Below are positions 24,887 to 32,436 of a DNA stretch of 64,000 nucleotides, piece after piece. The notes below the pieces were generated by a model that did not search any database, was not told the origin of the DNA, and worked only from the letters and a program-made list of their open reading frames with translations. Both the position numbers and the translations under genes were made by a program. Within the stretch, counting starts at the first letter, position 1, and each line of letters starts with the position of its first letter. Origin of the DNA: CAZWKX01 sp964633975 (GTDB lineage: Bacteria; Actinomycetota; Acidimicrobiia; Spongiisociales; UBA11373); contig CAZWKX010000005.1 in assembly GCA_964633975.1 (NCBI GenBank), forward strand, positions 1 through 64,000, written 5' to 3'.

Positions 24887-25378
24887 TCAGCCGGCGGTGC
24901 CGAAATCCTCGGGCGAAACGGACTCGAGGAACGACCGAAAGCGCTCCACCTCGTCCTCCTCCTCTTCGTCGTGGATCTCCACGCCAGCCTCTTCGAGGAC
25001 TGCGGGGACGACGAAGATGGGCGAACCGGTCCGCGCCGCCAGGGCGATGGCGTCGGAGGGACGCGACGAGACCACTATCTCCGTGCCGTTGCTGCGGAAC
25101 ACCAGGTCGGCGTAGAAGATGCCGTCGCGCAGCTCGGTGACCATGACCCGGTCGACGTTGGCGTTCAGCGCTTCGATAGAAGCGGCCAGCAGGTCGTGGG
25201 TGAGGGGGCGCTGTGGCTCGACACCTTCCAGTGCAAACGCGATGGCGGTGGCTTCACTCGCGCCGATCCAGATCGGCAGATAGCGGGTGCCGCCGACCTC
25301 ACGGAGAAGCACGATGGGCTGGTTCGTGGGTAGTTCGATTCGAACGCCTACGAGCTCGACCGGTATGCCTTCGCTCAT
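24887..25378 (-). CDS. DUF151 (bifunctional nuclease family) protein
   Basis: The 163-residue protein starts MSEGIPVELVGVRIELPTNQ and contains PIVLLREVGGTRYLPIWIGA, EATAIAFALEGVEPQRPLTH, DLLAASIEALNANVDRVMVT and VSSRPSDAIALAARTGSPIF, diagnostic of the DUF151/BFN family. RNase/DNase activity is reported for a plant member; the bacterial role is not settled. It follows hpt with an ATGA overlap and has an acidic tail. Its mycobacterial counterpart sits between the same two MerR genes. Confidence 0.9.
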   Translation of the reverse strand: MSEGIPVELVGVRIELPTNQPIVLLREVGGTRYLPIWIGASEATAIAFALEGVEPQRPLTHDLLAASIEALNANVDRVMVTELRDGIFYADLVFRSNGTEIVVSSRPSDAIALAARTGSPIFVVPAVLEEAGVEIHDEEEEDEVERFRSFLESVSPEDFGTAG

Positions 25379-25956
25379 GCTCCAACCTTATCACCGGCCG
25401 GTCCGAATACCTTGCGGGCCAGAGCGTCCGGATCCTCTTTGAACGTGGCCAGATCGAGCACGGCCCACAGGCCGCGTACGTTGCGGTATCGCCCCTCCCA
25501 ATCGAGCCCGTAGCCGAGCAGGAACTCGTCCCCCACTTCGAATCCCCTGTACTCGAGGGGAACCTCGAGAATGCGCCGCGTCCGCTTGTCCAGGAACGTC
25601 ACCGTGGCCACGGAGGCCGGATCTCGCGTCTCCAGCAGGCCCACCAGAAAGGAGAGGGTCAGGCCCGTATCGACGATGTCCTCCACGATGAGCACGTGGC
25701 GTCCTGAGATGGAGGTAGCGCTGTCGACCGCTATGCCCACCCGGCCCTCCGAGCCGAAGCGGGTCAGGCTGAGGAAGTCGACATCAACCTGGGGCGGCAG
25801 GTACCGGACCAGATCGGCCAGGAACGGCACCGCTCCTTTGAGAACTCCGAGCAGCACCGGCTGCTTGTCCCGGTAGTCGGCACGGATCTGCGCGCCCAAC
25901 TCGGCAACGCGGGCCGAGATCGTTGCCTGGTCGACAACCTCGGCGAGGAGGCGCAT
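25375..25956 (-). CDS. hpt: Hypoxanthine phosphoribosyltransferase
   Basis: Converts hypoxanthine or guanine plus PRPP to IMP or GMP. The 193-residue protein has VLLGVLKGAVPFLADLVRYL, VDFLSLTRFGSEG, the PRPP loop HVLIVEDIVDTGLTLSFLV and VGDEFLLGYGLDWEGRYRN near the C-terminus. It overlaps dacB by one base and DUF151 by four, so it belongs to the garA-ftsR-dacB-hpt-DUF151 run. With adenosine deaminase 6 kb away it completes a purine salvage pair. Confidence 0.95.
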   Translation of the reverse strand: MRLLAEVVDQATISARVAELGAQIRADYRDKQPVLLGVLKGAVPFLADLVRYLPPQVDVDFLSLTRFGSEGRVGIAVDSATSISGRHVLIVEDIVDTGLTLSFLVGLLETRDPASVATVTFLDKRTRRILEVPLEYRGFEVGDEFLLGYGLDWEGRYRNVRGLWAVLDLATFKEDPDALARKVFGPAGDKVGA

Positions 25957-26996
25957 TAGGCGGAGTCACCTCCGAGCACGCCGGGCAACAGGTCCCTCAG
26001 CTGCGCGATCAAGGCCCGCTCCGCCGGGGTCGGCGGGTGCTCCGCAGGAGCGCCCCCACCGTCGTTGAGAGGGCCGGCGGCCGCCGCTCGAGCCTGGAAC
26101 CATTCGGGCATCCCTGCCAGCAGGTCGGTGCCGGCAACGACCGAGTAGAAATGATCCTTGGGCCCGAGAGTGTCGAGGGCGTAGGCAAGCAGCTCCCGTG
26201 TGGCCATCATATGGTTCTGGGCACCCATCACGACGGCCACGTAATCGCCGTGAGGGCCGTGGAGATACGAGAGGAGAACGAGGCCTGCCGACACCGTGTC
26301 TCCGGTCTTCAGGCCGAGCACACCGGGGAAGCTGCCCAGCAGCTTGTTTGTGTTCTCTCCCTCGATGACCCCACCGCTGCTGAGCTCGAAGATGACGTAC
26401 TTGGTGCTGGTGAGCGCCACGATGCGCGGCTCCCTGACGGCCGCCACCCCCAGACGGATCAGATCGCGCGCTGTGGTCAGATGGCCCACGGCATCCAGGC
26501 CGTTCGGGTTCCTGAGGCTCGTCGAGTCCATGGCGAGCTGCGCGGCCATGTCGTTCATCAAGGCGACGAACTCCTCCTCGCTGCCGGCGACGTGCTCGGC
26601 CAGGGCGACCGCCCCGTCGTTGCCCGAGATCACGAGGATGTAGGCGAGCAGGTCCTCGACGGTCCACACTTGCCCCTCCCTGAGCTCGGCCTGCCCGACG
26701 AAGCCGACCGGTGTGGCCGCGGCGTTGGCGCTGATCGTGACCAGCTCATCCGGTTCACAGTTGGCGACGACCACCAGCGCCGTCATCACCTTCGTCACCG
26801 ATGCAGGAGCCCGCAGCTGGTCCGCATTGACGGCAAGCAGGATCGCACCCTCGTCGACCGAGTAGAGCACCCATGCCTCTGCGTCGATCGCTGGAGGCTC
26901 GTGATCGGGGAAGGCAGCTATGGGCGGCGGAGGGAGGTTGACGGGTCCGACGTGGAACATGCCGACGGTCAAGGCGAGTGCGGCCAGCGCTTTCAT
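25956..26996 (-). CDS. D-alanyl-D-alanine carboxypeptidase (penicillin-binding, S11)
   Basis: Trims the terminal D-Ala of peptidoglycan stem peptides outside the membrane. After a hydrophobic N-terminus (MKALAALALTVGMFHVG), the 346-residue protein shows the three S11 motifs: S66-V-T-K69 (PASVTKVMTALV), S124-G-N126 (ILVISGNDGAVALAEH) and K230-T-G (GLKTGDTVSAG). Unlike many family members it shows no obvious C-terminal membrane anchor; it ends in a Pro/Ala-rich tail. Start overlaps the ftsR stop (ATGA). The link to ftsR suggests a cell-division setting. Confidence 0.92.
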   Translation of the reverse strand: MKALAALALTVGMFHVGPVNLPPPPIAAFPDHEPPAIDAEAWVLYSVDEGAILLAVNADQLRAPASVTKVMTALVVVANCEPDELVTISANAAATPVGFVGQAELREGQVWTVEDLLAYILVISGNDGAVALAEHVAGSEEEFVALMNDMAAQLAMDSTSLRNPNGLDAVGHLTTARDLIRLGVAAVREPRIVALTSTKYVIFELSSGGVIEGENTNKLLGSFPGVLGLKTGDTVSAGLVLLSYLHGPHGDYVAVVMGAQNHMMATRELLAYALDTLGPKDHFYSVVAGTDLLAGMPEWFQARAAAAGPLNDGGGAPAEHPPTPAERALIAQLRDLLPGVLGGDSA

Positions 26997-27688
26997 GGCT
27001 CCGAGACCAGGCCGCGCAGTTGGAGCCGCACCATCGCATCCTGCATCTCGCGCGCCGCCTGTGCACAGTCGGCCAGGATCTCCGCGGCACGCTGGCGGTT
27101 GGCCGGACTGGGGTGCCGCAACAGGGGCCCAGCCAGCTGGGTGAGCAGATCCGTTTCCCGGTTGGCGGCGAGATGCAGCGAGCGCAGATGCCGGGGCTCC
27201 AGGCCGTACGAGACGAGCCGATGGGCCGATCGCACGATGATCGCATCGTCGTCGCCGAACTCCGGGCCCTTCTCCCCTTTGCGGGGATCGATCACGCCGT
27301 GTTCGACAAGACGGCTGATCAACTCCATCGATACGCCCGCCGCCTGGGCCAGTTCGCTGGCGGTCATCCGTGCCCTGCTGACGGCGAAGTAGGCGTCCGG
27401 CGGGGGGCCGCCGGGCAGCGGTAGCGGCGGCTCCTCACCGCGCTCCCAAGTGGCCAGTTTCTTCTTGATCACCTTGAGAGGAAGGAAGTGATCTCGCTGC
27501 TGGCGCAGGATGTAGCGCACCCGCTCGATGTCGGCCTTGTGAAACTGGCGATAGCCGGAGCGGCTGCGCGCCGGATGCACGAGGCCTTCAGACTCGAGGA
27601 ACCTGAGCTTCGAGACCGTGACGTCGGGGAACTCGTCTCGAAGTCGGTCGATGACCTCTCCGATGTTGAGGGTCCTGCCGTCGCTCAT
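26993..27688 (-). CDS. ftsR: MerR-family regulator, FtsR (Rv1828) type
   Basis: The 231-residue protein begins MSDGRTLNIGEVIDRLRDEF and has PDVTVSKLRFLESEGLVHPA, SGYRQFHKADIERVRYILRQ and QRDHFLPLKVIKKKLATWER. The C-terminal half VSYGLEPRHLRSLHLAANRE and TDLLTQLAGPLLRH matches the regulator called FtsR in corynebacteria, where it activates ftsZ, and Rv1828 in mycobacteria. It lies directly after the FHA gene with an ATGA overlap, the same order as garA-Rv1828. Assignment is by sequence and synteny; the targets here are untested. Confidence 0.88.
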   Translation of the reverse strand: MSDGRTLNIGEVIDRLRDEFPDVTVSKLRFLESEGLVHPARSRSGYRQFHKADIERVRYILRQQRDHFLPLKVIKKKLATWERGEEPPLPLPGGPPPDAYFAVSRARMTASELAQAAGVSMELISRLVEHGVIDPRKGEKGPEFGDDDAIIVRSAHRLVSYGLEPRHLRSLHLAANRETDLLTQLAGPLLRHPSPANRQRAAEILADCAQAAREMQDAMVRLQLRGLVSEP

Positions 27689-28110
27689 GCGCCCCGCGCG
27701 ACAACGAGATGGAAACGACCGACTATGACCTCGTCACCGGGGCTGAGTGTGGCGATGGCAACTCGTTCCCCGTTCACATATGTGCCGTTGGTCGAGCCGA
27801 GGTCCTGCACGATGAGCGTGCCTTGGGAGATCGTGAAGGCGGCGTGGTGGCGGGACACGGTGATGTCGTCGAGGAAGATCGTCGAGTTGGGACTGCGACC
27901 GGCTTCACTTGTGCCCTCGCTCAAATCCCAGTGCAAGCCGCGGCGCGGGCCGTCCGTGACGACCAATGCGAACCCGGCCAGGCCGGGGATGCCGGCCGCG
28001 GCCTCGAGGGCCCGTATGCGCCGCACCTCCTCGACCGGGTCGAAGATCAGGGTCGGTTCCGGCTCGTCGTCCTCGGGAGGACCACTGGGGGGCTCTTCTC
28101 GCTTTGCCAT
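27685..28110 (-). CDS. garA: FHA-domain protein, GarA/OdhI type
   Basis: In relatives, unphosphorylated GarA/OdhI inhibits 2-oxoglutarate dehydrogenase and rewires glutamate metabolism; phosphorylation by Ser/Thr kinases switches it off. The 141-residue protein has an acidic N-terminal tail and an FHA domain at residues 45-135 with SEAGRSPNSTIFLDDITVSR, HHAAFTISQGTLIVQDLGST and NGTYVNGERVA, including the phosphothreonine-binding R, SRHH and NG residues. The tail reads EPEPTLIFDP where GarA has ETTSVF, so only Thr20 remains of the Thr pair. ATG 28110 has a leaderless -10. Confidence 0.88.
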   Translation of the reverse strand: MAKREEPPSGPPEDDEPEPTLIFDPVEEVRRIRALEAAAGIPGLAGFALVVTDGPRRGLHWDLSEGTSEAGRSPNSTIFLDDITVSRHHAAFTISQGTLIVQDLGSTNGTYVNGERVAIATLSPGDEVIVGRFHLVVARGA

Positions 28111-28117
28111 CCCCGGC

Positions 28118-28123
28118 ATGGTA
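28118..28123 (-). promoter_or_regulatory. -10 hexamer of garA operon
   Basis: Minus-strand TACCAT, then 7 bases (GCCGGGG), then ATG 28110. Supports this start over upstream in-frame codons. Confidence 0.5.
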
Positions 28124-28194
28124 GTGCCTGAACCCTGAACCCTGTACCCGGGCTTGAAGGATGCCCGCGGCACTCCCCCGCGCCGCCCGACCTC

Positions 28195-28761
28195 TCAGCC
28201 CGCCTCCGGAAGCACCATCTGCACCTCGACGGTGGTCCCGGCAGGGGCGGGCGCCACCACGTCGCCGCCGACCAGTTCGCCGTCGACGGTCATCGTGGGC
28301 CCGGGCACGTCACCCCGGGACACGGTGATGTTGTAGATCGCACCGCGGAAGCGTCGTGAGACCGAAAAGCCCTCCCACTCCGAGGCGATGCAGGGCGCCA
28401 CCCTGAGGCCGGCATAGGTGGGCCGGATCCCGATTATCCATTGGGTGGCCGCCTGATGGCACCACGAGGCCGTCCCCGAGAGCCACGAGTTGCGGCCCAG
28501 GCCGGCTTGGGGATGCTCGTCGAAGAACACGTTCTGGGCATAGACGTAGGGCTCGATCTCGTATCGCTCGGCCTGATCGTTCTTGGCGGCAGAGTTGATC
28601 TGCCAGTAGTACTCGTATGCCCGGTCGCCGTTGCCGAGGAGCGTCTCTGCCATCACGGCCCACGGGTTGGTGTCGAGGAATTAGTTCATCCACTTGGTCG
28701 GAGTGCCAGGGTCGGTGATGGCGTACTCGCGGTTCTCGTCGTCGAAATGCCCAAACCTCAC
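28195..28761 (-). pseudogene. GH94 (cellobiose/chitobiose phosphorylase) gene with internal deletion
   Basis: GTG 28761, after GGAGAG, begins a GH94 N-terminus: MRFGHFDDENREYAITDPGT, PTKWMN, then TAA (28683-28681). Reading on in the same frame gives FLDTNPWAVMAETLLGNGDR and AYEYYWQINSAAKNDQAERY, EIEPYVYAQNVFFDEHPQAG, LGRNSWLSGTASWCHQAATQ and RPTYAGLRVAPCIASEWEGF, the C-terminal end of GH94 phosphorylases. About 600 central residues, including the catalytic domain core, are missing at one point. This is a deletion pseudogene or an assembly collapse. Intact relatives phosphorolyse cellobiose-like disaccharides. Confidence 0.85.
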
Positions 28762-28837
28762 CTCACTCTCCGTGGTTTCGTGCGCCGTGAGGCTACCTTA
28801 CGCGCGGGCCGCCTGGTCCGCCAAGAGCAGCAGCCAC

Positions 28838-28860
28838 GGCTCGCCGGAGACCGGCGAGCC
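28838..28860 (-). terminator. Hairpin downstream of gcvH
   Basis: GGCTCGCCGG-AGA-CCGGCGAGCC: a perfect 10-bp stem with a 3-base loop, 12 bases after the gcvH stop on the minus strand. No T-run follows, as is common for actinobacterial hairpin terminators. Confidence 0.55.
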
Positions 28861-28871
28861 CGGCGCGCGAA

Positions 28872-29249
28872 TCAGTCGAGAAGCGCCTCGTAGCCGGAGG
28901 CGTCCAGCATCTCGTCGATGGCGCCGGCGTCGGCCGGGACGATGGAGACGAACCAGCCGGACCCATACGGGTCCTCGTTGACCAGCTCCGGGCGCTCGGA
29001 CAGAGCGTCGTTGACCTCGTCGATGGCGCCGGCGACCGGGGCGTACACCTCGGCCACGGATTTGGTGGACTCGACCTCGGCGATCACGGCGCCGGCCTCG
29101 ACGGGCCCGGAGGTGGCGCTGAAGCCGACGTAGACCACATCCCCCAGGGCCTCCTGGGCGTAGTCCGTGATGCCGACCCGTACCTTGCCGTTCTCCATGT
29201 GGGCCCACTCGTGCTGCTCCGTGTATCTCCGGTCGTCGGGGACGTTCAC
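28872..29249 (-). CDS. gcvH: Glycine cleavage system H-protein
   Basis: Lipoyl carrier that shuttles the aminomethyl group between P- and T-proteins. The 125-residue product has RRYTEQHEWAHMENGKVRVG, ITDYAQEALGDVVYVGF and the lipoylation site AEVESTKSVAEVYAPVAG, with the modified Lys in ESTKS. GTG 29249 follows AGGAGAG. It is encoded 5 kb upstream of gcvT, with the garA-ftsR-hpt run between, on the same strand. TAGGCT further upstream may be its -10. A strong hairpin follows its stop. Confidence 0.95.
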   Translation of the reverse strand: MNVPDDRRYTEQHEWAHMENGKVRVGITDYAQEALGDVVYVGFSATSGPVEAGAVIAEVESTKSVAEVYAPVAGAIDEVNDALSERPELVNEDPYGSGWFVSIVPADAGAIDEMLDASGYEALLD

Positions 29250-29282
29250 TCCACTCTCCTGCGTCTCGGCTTCAGCGTGAGC

Positions 29283-29837
29283 CTAACGAGCGTCATGCAT
29301 CATGTGCCGGGCGTCTTCGGCATAGAGGCCGGCCACCACGTAGCAGAGCACGAGGGCGGGGACGACGAAGATCCAGGCCGTCCAGATGTAGAAAGGGTGA
29401 TTGGTGCCCGCGTACCCGTAGAAGGCGGCGATACCCGTGTAGAGGCCAAGCGTGGCCGCCTTTCCCATAGGCCGCACCTCGATCTTGGCTCTCGTCTTCC
29501 AGGCAAGCACGAGGGCCCCGATCGCCACCGCAGACTCACGAACCGTCAGAGCGAGCGCCACGGGCCACGGCAGCACCCCAGCGACCCAGCCTCCTACCAC
29601 GGCGGCGGCCACCGCCAGCCGGTCTGCCAGCGGATCGAGGAGCTTCCCCAGCTCGGAGACCTGATGCAGACGCCGGGCCAGCTGACCGTCCACCCAGTCG
29701 GTGGCCCCGATGATGGCGAGAAGGATGCCGGCCCAAGTGGGGTCGTCGCGCCCGAAGAGCAACCACAAGAAGACCGGGACCATGGCCACCCGGGTCGCCG
29801 ACACCAGATTGGGTAGCGTCAAGATGCGTCGGCTCAC
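29283..29837 (-). CDS. CDP-alcohol phosphatidyltransferase (phosphatidylglycerophosphate synthase-like)
   Basis: Membrane enzyme that transfers a phosphatidyl group from CDP-diacylglycerol to an alcohol, probably glycerol-3-phosphate. The 184-residue protein shows the signature DWVDGQLARRLHQVSELGKL followed by LDPLADRLAVAAAV, i.e. D-x2-DG-x2-AR-x8-G-x3-D-x3-D with all Asp residues present. About five membrane segments are visible, from PNLVSATRVAMVPVFLWLLF onward. Start overlaps the DUF6941-like gene by ATGA. PgsA is the best guess; specificity cannot be read from the sequence. Confidence 0.88.
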   Translation of the reverse strand: MSRRILTLPNLVSATRVAMVPVFLWLLFGRDDPTWAGILLAIIGATDWVDGQLARRLHQVSELGKLLDPLADRLAVAAAVVGGWVAGVLPWPVALALTVRESAVAIGALVLAWKTRAKIEVRPMGKAATLGLYTGIAAFYGYAGTNHPFYIWTAWIFVVPALVLCYVVAGLYAEDARHMMHDAR

Positions 29838-30241
29838 CGGGCCTCCCGGACCCGGAAGGGGATACGCGCCAGCTCCTCCTCATCGTGCTCGATGATGAAC
29901 ACGTAGCCGCCGGCGTGCGGAAATCGGATCCCCAAGAAGTTGCCCACCAAAGGAACCAGACTGGTGGCCCCGGCGGGAAGTGAAGAGGGGGCCCCGACCC
30001 GCATCACACCCTTCGACTCGACACCGATCTCGTTGCCGTCCTCGTCCAAAAGCTTCATAGACAGCTCCAAGTCCCGGTTACGGTCACCAGGACCTATCTC
30101 GGCGACCAGCACCACGGCCAGACCACGGTGCAGAGCCGGGAACGAGCGGGCACCAATCACGTCGAAGGCCCCACCCAGCACAAACAGCTTGCCCCCAACT
30201 ACCTGGGCCGCATCGGCGAGCATGGCACTGGTCAGCCTCAT
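29834..30241 (-). CDS. DUF6941-like protein
   Basis: The 135-residue protein begins MRLTSAMLADAAQVVGGKLF and contains VLGGAFDVIGARSFPALHRG, AVVLVAEIGPGDRNRDLELS and FPHAGGYVFIIEHDEEELAR, a beta-rich small domain that I associate with the DUF6941 family. No catalytic motif is evident. AAGGAAGG precedes the ATG by 6 bases. It is the first gene of the run DUF6941-pgsA-gcvH and is divergent from the sulfotransferase gene across 154 bases. Confidence 0.65.
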   Translation of the reverse strand: MRLTSAMLADAAQVVGGKLFVLGGAFDVIGARSFPALHRGLAVVLVAEIGPGDRNRDLELSMKLLDEDGNEIGVESKGVMRVGAPSSLPAGATSLVPLVGNFLGIRFPHAGGYVFIIEHDEEELARIPFRVREAR

Positions 30242-30395
30242 CGAATGCCTTCCTTGCCCATGCGCTGCAGGCGGGCGGGCCGGCGGCGCGAATCGGCGTG
30301 TATGCCGAGGCTAGCCGACGCGCCTGGGCACCGGCCTGGGCCGGTCCCGGGGCTCAGACGATGGCAAAGATCATGTAGCCTGGCCTCGTTTCGCC

Positions 30396-31304
30396 ATGCT
30401 TCCCAGCTTCCTCATCGTGGGCGCCCAGAAGGCGGGCACGACAACTCTGGCCAAGATGCTGGAGCAGCATCCCGATGTGTGTTTCTCACAGCCGCGCGAG
30501 ACCAAGTTCTTCTACGAGGACACGCTCTTCACCCAGGGGCCCGCATACTACGAGAGGGCCTTCTTCGGAGCGTGGGATGGACACCGCGCCACCGGTGAGA
30601 AGACACCCGAGTACCTCTACCTGCCGGAGGTCCCTTCACGCATCGCCGTGACCTTGGGCCACGATGTCGGCATCGTCATAACTCTGCGCAGTCCGGCGGC
30701 ACGCGCCTTTTCCCACTATCGGCACGGGTTCCAGATGCTCCGCGAGAGCCTGCCTTTCGACAAGGCGCTGGAGGCCGAGCCGGAGCGTATCGAAAGGGAC
30801 ACCTTCCACCGTCTGGCCTTCAGCTACCTGGACAGAGGGCGCTATGCGGGCCAAATCCGGCGCTACCTGGACGTGTTCGACCCCGGCCGCGTCCTGGTCC
30901 TCATCTTCGAGGAGGACATCGTGCGAGGCCAGGAGCAGACTGCCCGGAGGCTGTTTGAGTTCCTGGGTGTGGACCCCGCCGCGCCCATCGAACTGCCGAT
31001 CTCCTTAGGCCGCCCGCGCCTGCCCCACGTCGAGTTCGTCGACGTCGACACCGAGATCCATTCCAGAGAAGGCACTTTGGTGGCGCCGGCGGGATCCGTG
31101 GTCTACCGGTTCGCAGGCGGCCGCATCGAAATCGTGCGCCGGCCCTCACGCGCCCAGGCCGCCTATGCCGAGGCCTATCTGCGCAACGTGCCGAGAAAGG
31201 TCGATTTGCCGGAAGAGGTGGAAGGCGAGATCAATCGACGACTCGCCGACGACATCGAAGAGACGTCTCAGCTCATCGGGCGCGATGTCCCCTGGCCGAG
31301 GTGA
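30396..31304 (+). CDS. Sulfotransferase-domain protein
   Basis: Uses PAPS to sulfate an acceptor hydroxyl or amine; the acceptor is unknown. The 302-residue protein starts MLPSFLIVGAQKAGTTTLAK, the 5'-phosphosulfate-binding loop (residues 8-18), then FSQPRETKFFYEDTLFTQGP, GEKTPEYLYLP and the 3'-phosphate-binding strand GIVITLRSPAARAFSHYRHG, followed by FSYLDRGRYAGQIRRYLDVF and RVLVLIFEEDIVRG. Family is close to heparan-type bacterial sulfotransferases. A TAGCCT hexamer 14 bases before the ATG may be its -10. It stands alone. Confidence 0.9.
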   Translation: MLPSFLIVGAQKAGTTTLAKMLEQHPDVCFSQPRETKFFYEDTLFTQGPAYYERAFFGAWDGHRATGEKTPEYLYLPEVPSRIAVTLGHDVGIVITLRSPAARAFSHYRHGFQMLRESLPFDKALEAEPERIERDTFHRLAFSYLDRGRYAGQIRRYLDVFDPGRVLVLIFEEDIVRGQEQTARRLFEFLGVDPAAPIELPISLGRPRLPHVEFVDVDTEIHSREGTLVAPAGSVVYRFAGGRIEIVRRPSRAQAAYAEAYLRNVPRKVDLPEEVEGEINRRLADDIEETSQLIGRDVPWPR

Positions 31305-31337
31305 AGAAGACGGCGTCCGGCCCCGGCTCGATGCCGG

Positions 31338-32267
31338 CTACCCCACGACGATGACGCGTCCCACCCCAGACTCCACGTAGTCATCGCCGTAGGCCTCGGC
31401 GAACATAACGATGGCCTCCTCGCCGGTGCAGTGGCTGGGGCCCACCTGCTGAACACCGAGATCCCGGAGCTCGGAGATGAGACTCGCAATCTCATCCGGC
31501 GCGGTGCTGAGGAGGTGAAAGCCGCCCAGCGCTAGAGCGGTACCCTCCCCGGTGACCTCTTGCGCCCGGCGCACCATCGCCGCGATGCCGGGGTGTGAGC
31601 AGCCGGCGACGACCACATTGCCTTGATCGGTGTCCACCACAAGCGCTTGCTCGATGATGCCCGAGCCCAGCTCACCAGTGGTGAAGATGCCGGGGACGAT
31701 CTCGACCGGATCGGTGACATCGACCACCGTGGTGAGAGCTGCCACGGGATCCCTTATCGCCGCACTGAAGGACGCCGGCATGTACACGGCCGGCGTGATA
31801 CCGGTCTCCTGCAGCAGGCCCAGCAGCCCGCCGGTGTGGTCGTGGTGATGGTGAGACAGCACGATGACGTCGATGGCATCGACGTCCACACCCAAAAGCC
31901 CCATGTTGTTCATGAGGATGGCGGCATCGGCCCCCGTGTCGAAGAGCACAACGCGGTCGCCGTACTCGATGTAAGCAGCAAACCCCCAGTCGCCGGTCAA
32001 CCGTTCGTCGTACACGACGTTGTCGTAGACGATCGTGATTCGGACGCTGGGCTCCTCGATCGGCTCGATTGGTGCAGCGGTCGTAGCAGTGGCCACGGGC
32101 CAGGTGGTGGCAGTGGTAGCGGCGACGGGGCCCACAGTGCTCGACGTTGCGACCGTGACCGGCGTGGTGGATCCTGCCGCATCGGTGCCGCCACATGAGG
32201 TCGCCAAGAGGGCGATCAGTGTGGCAGCCGGGGCGACACAAGGGCGAGCGGAGCGCCTGGTGTCCAT
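31338..32267 (-). CDS. Metallo-beta-lactamase-fold lipoprotein
   Basis: The 309-residue protein has an N-terminal export signal ending in a lipobox-like LLATSC, a Thr/Ala-rich linker of about 40 residues, then an MBL domain: LTGDWGFAAYIEYGDRVVLF, DTGADAAILMNNM, the metal motif VLSHHHHDHTGGLLGLLQET and VVVAGCSHPGIAAMVRRAQE, with a final GPSHCTGEEA. It resembles the class of MBL proteins related to 7,8-dihydropterin synthase (MptA/arCOG00503-like). The substrate is unknown and the location is probably extracytoplasmic. ATG 32267 is chosen because the longer frame would run into the tRNA gene. Confidence 0.85.
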   Translation of the reverse strand: MDTRRSARPCVAPAATLIALLATSCGGTDAAGSTTPVTVATSSTVGPVAATTATTWPVATATTAAPIEPIEEPSVRITIVYDNVVYDERLTGDWGFAAYIEYGDRVVLFDTGADAAILMNNMGLLGVDVDAIDVIVLSHHHHDHTGGLLGLLQETGITPAVYMPASFSAAIRDPVAALTTVVDVTDPVEIVPGIFTTGELGSGIIEQALVVDTDQGNVVVAGCSHPGIAAMVRRAQEVTGEGTALALGGFHLLSTAPDEIASLISELRDLGVQQVGPSHCTGEEAIVMFAEAYGDDYVESGVGRVIVVG

Positions 32268-32275
32268 GGAGCCGG

Positions 32276-32281
32276 AGCCTA
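32276..32281 (-). promoter_or_regulatory. -10 hexamer of MBL lipoprotein gene
   Basis: Minus-strand TAGGCT, then 8 bases (CCGGCTCC), then ATG 32267. Confidence 0.45.
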
Positions 32282-32350
32282 GTTGCTCCAATCGCTCATT
32301 CTGGTGGGGCCGCCATTCGCAAGAGCCCAGTCGGCGCGGGGCCTTGTCGG

Positions 32351-32425
32351 TCGGGCTGGCCGGATTTGAACCGGCGACCTCTTGACCCCCAGTCAAGCGC
32401 GCTAACCAAGCTGCGCCACAGCCCG
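32351..32425 (-). tRNA. tRNA-Pro (anticodon GGG)
   Basis: Minus strand folds as a tRNA of 75 nt without encoded CCA. The acceptor stem is CGGGCTG/CAGCCCG with discriminator A, the D-arm GCGCAGCTTGGTTAGCGC, the anticodon arm CTTGA-CTGGGGG-TCAAG giving anticodon GGG, and the T-arm GCCGG-TTCAAAT-CCGGC. It reads CCC proline codons, common in this GC-rich genome. It lies 12 bases downstream of the der stop codon. Confidence 0.95.
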
Positions 32426-32436
32426 GAGCCGCCATT

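Noticed and set aside
28136..28153. Short tandem repeat CCTGAACCCTGAACCCTG next to garA
   Set aside because: Two to three partial copies of 7 bases are within chance and no function is apparent.
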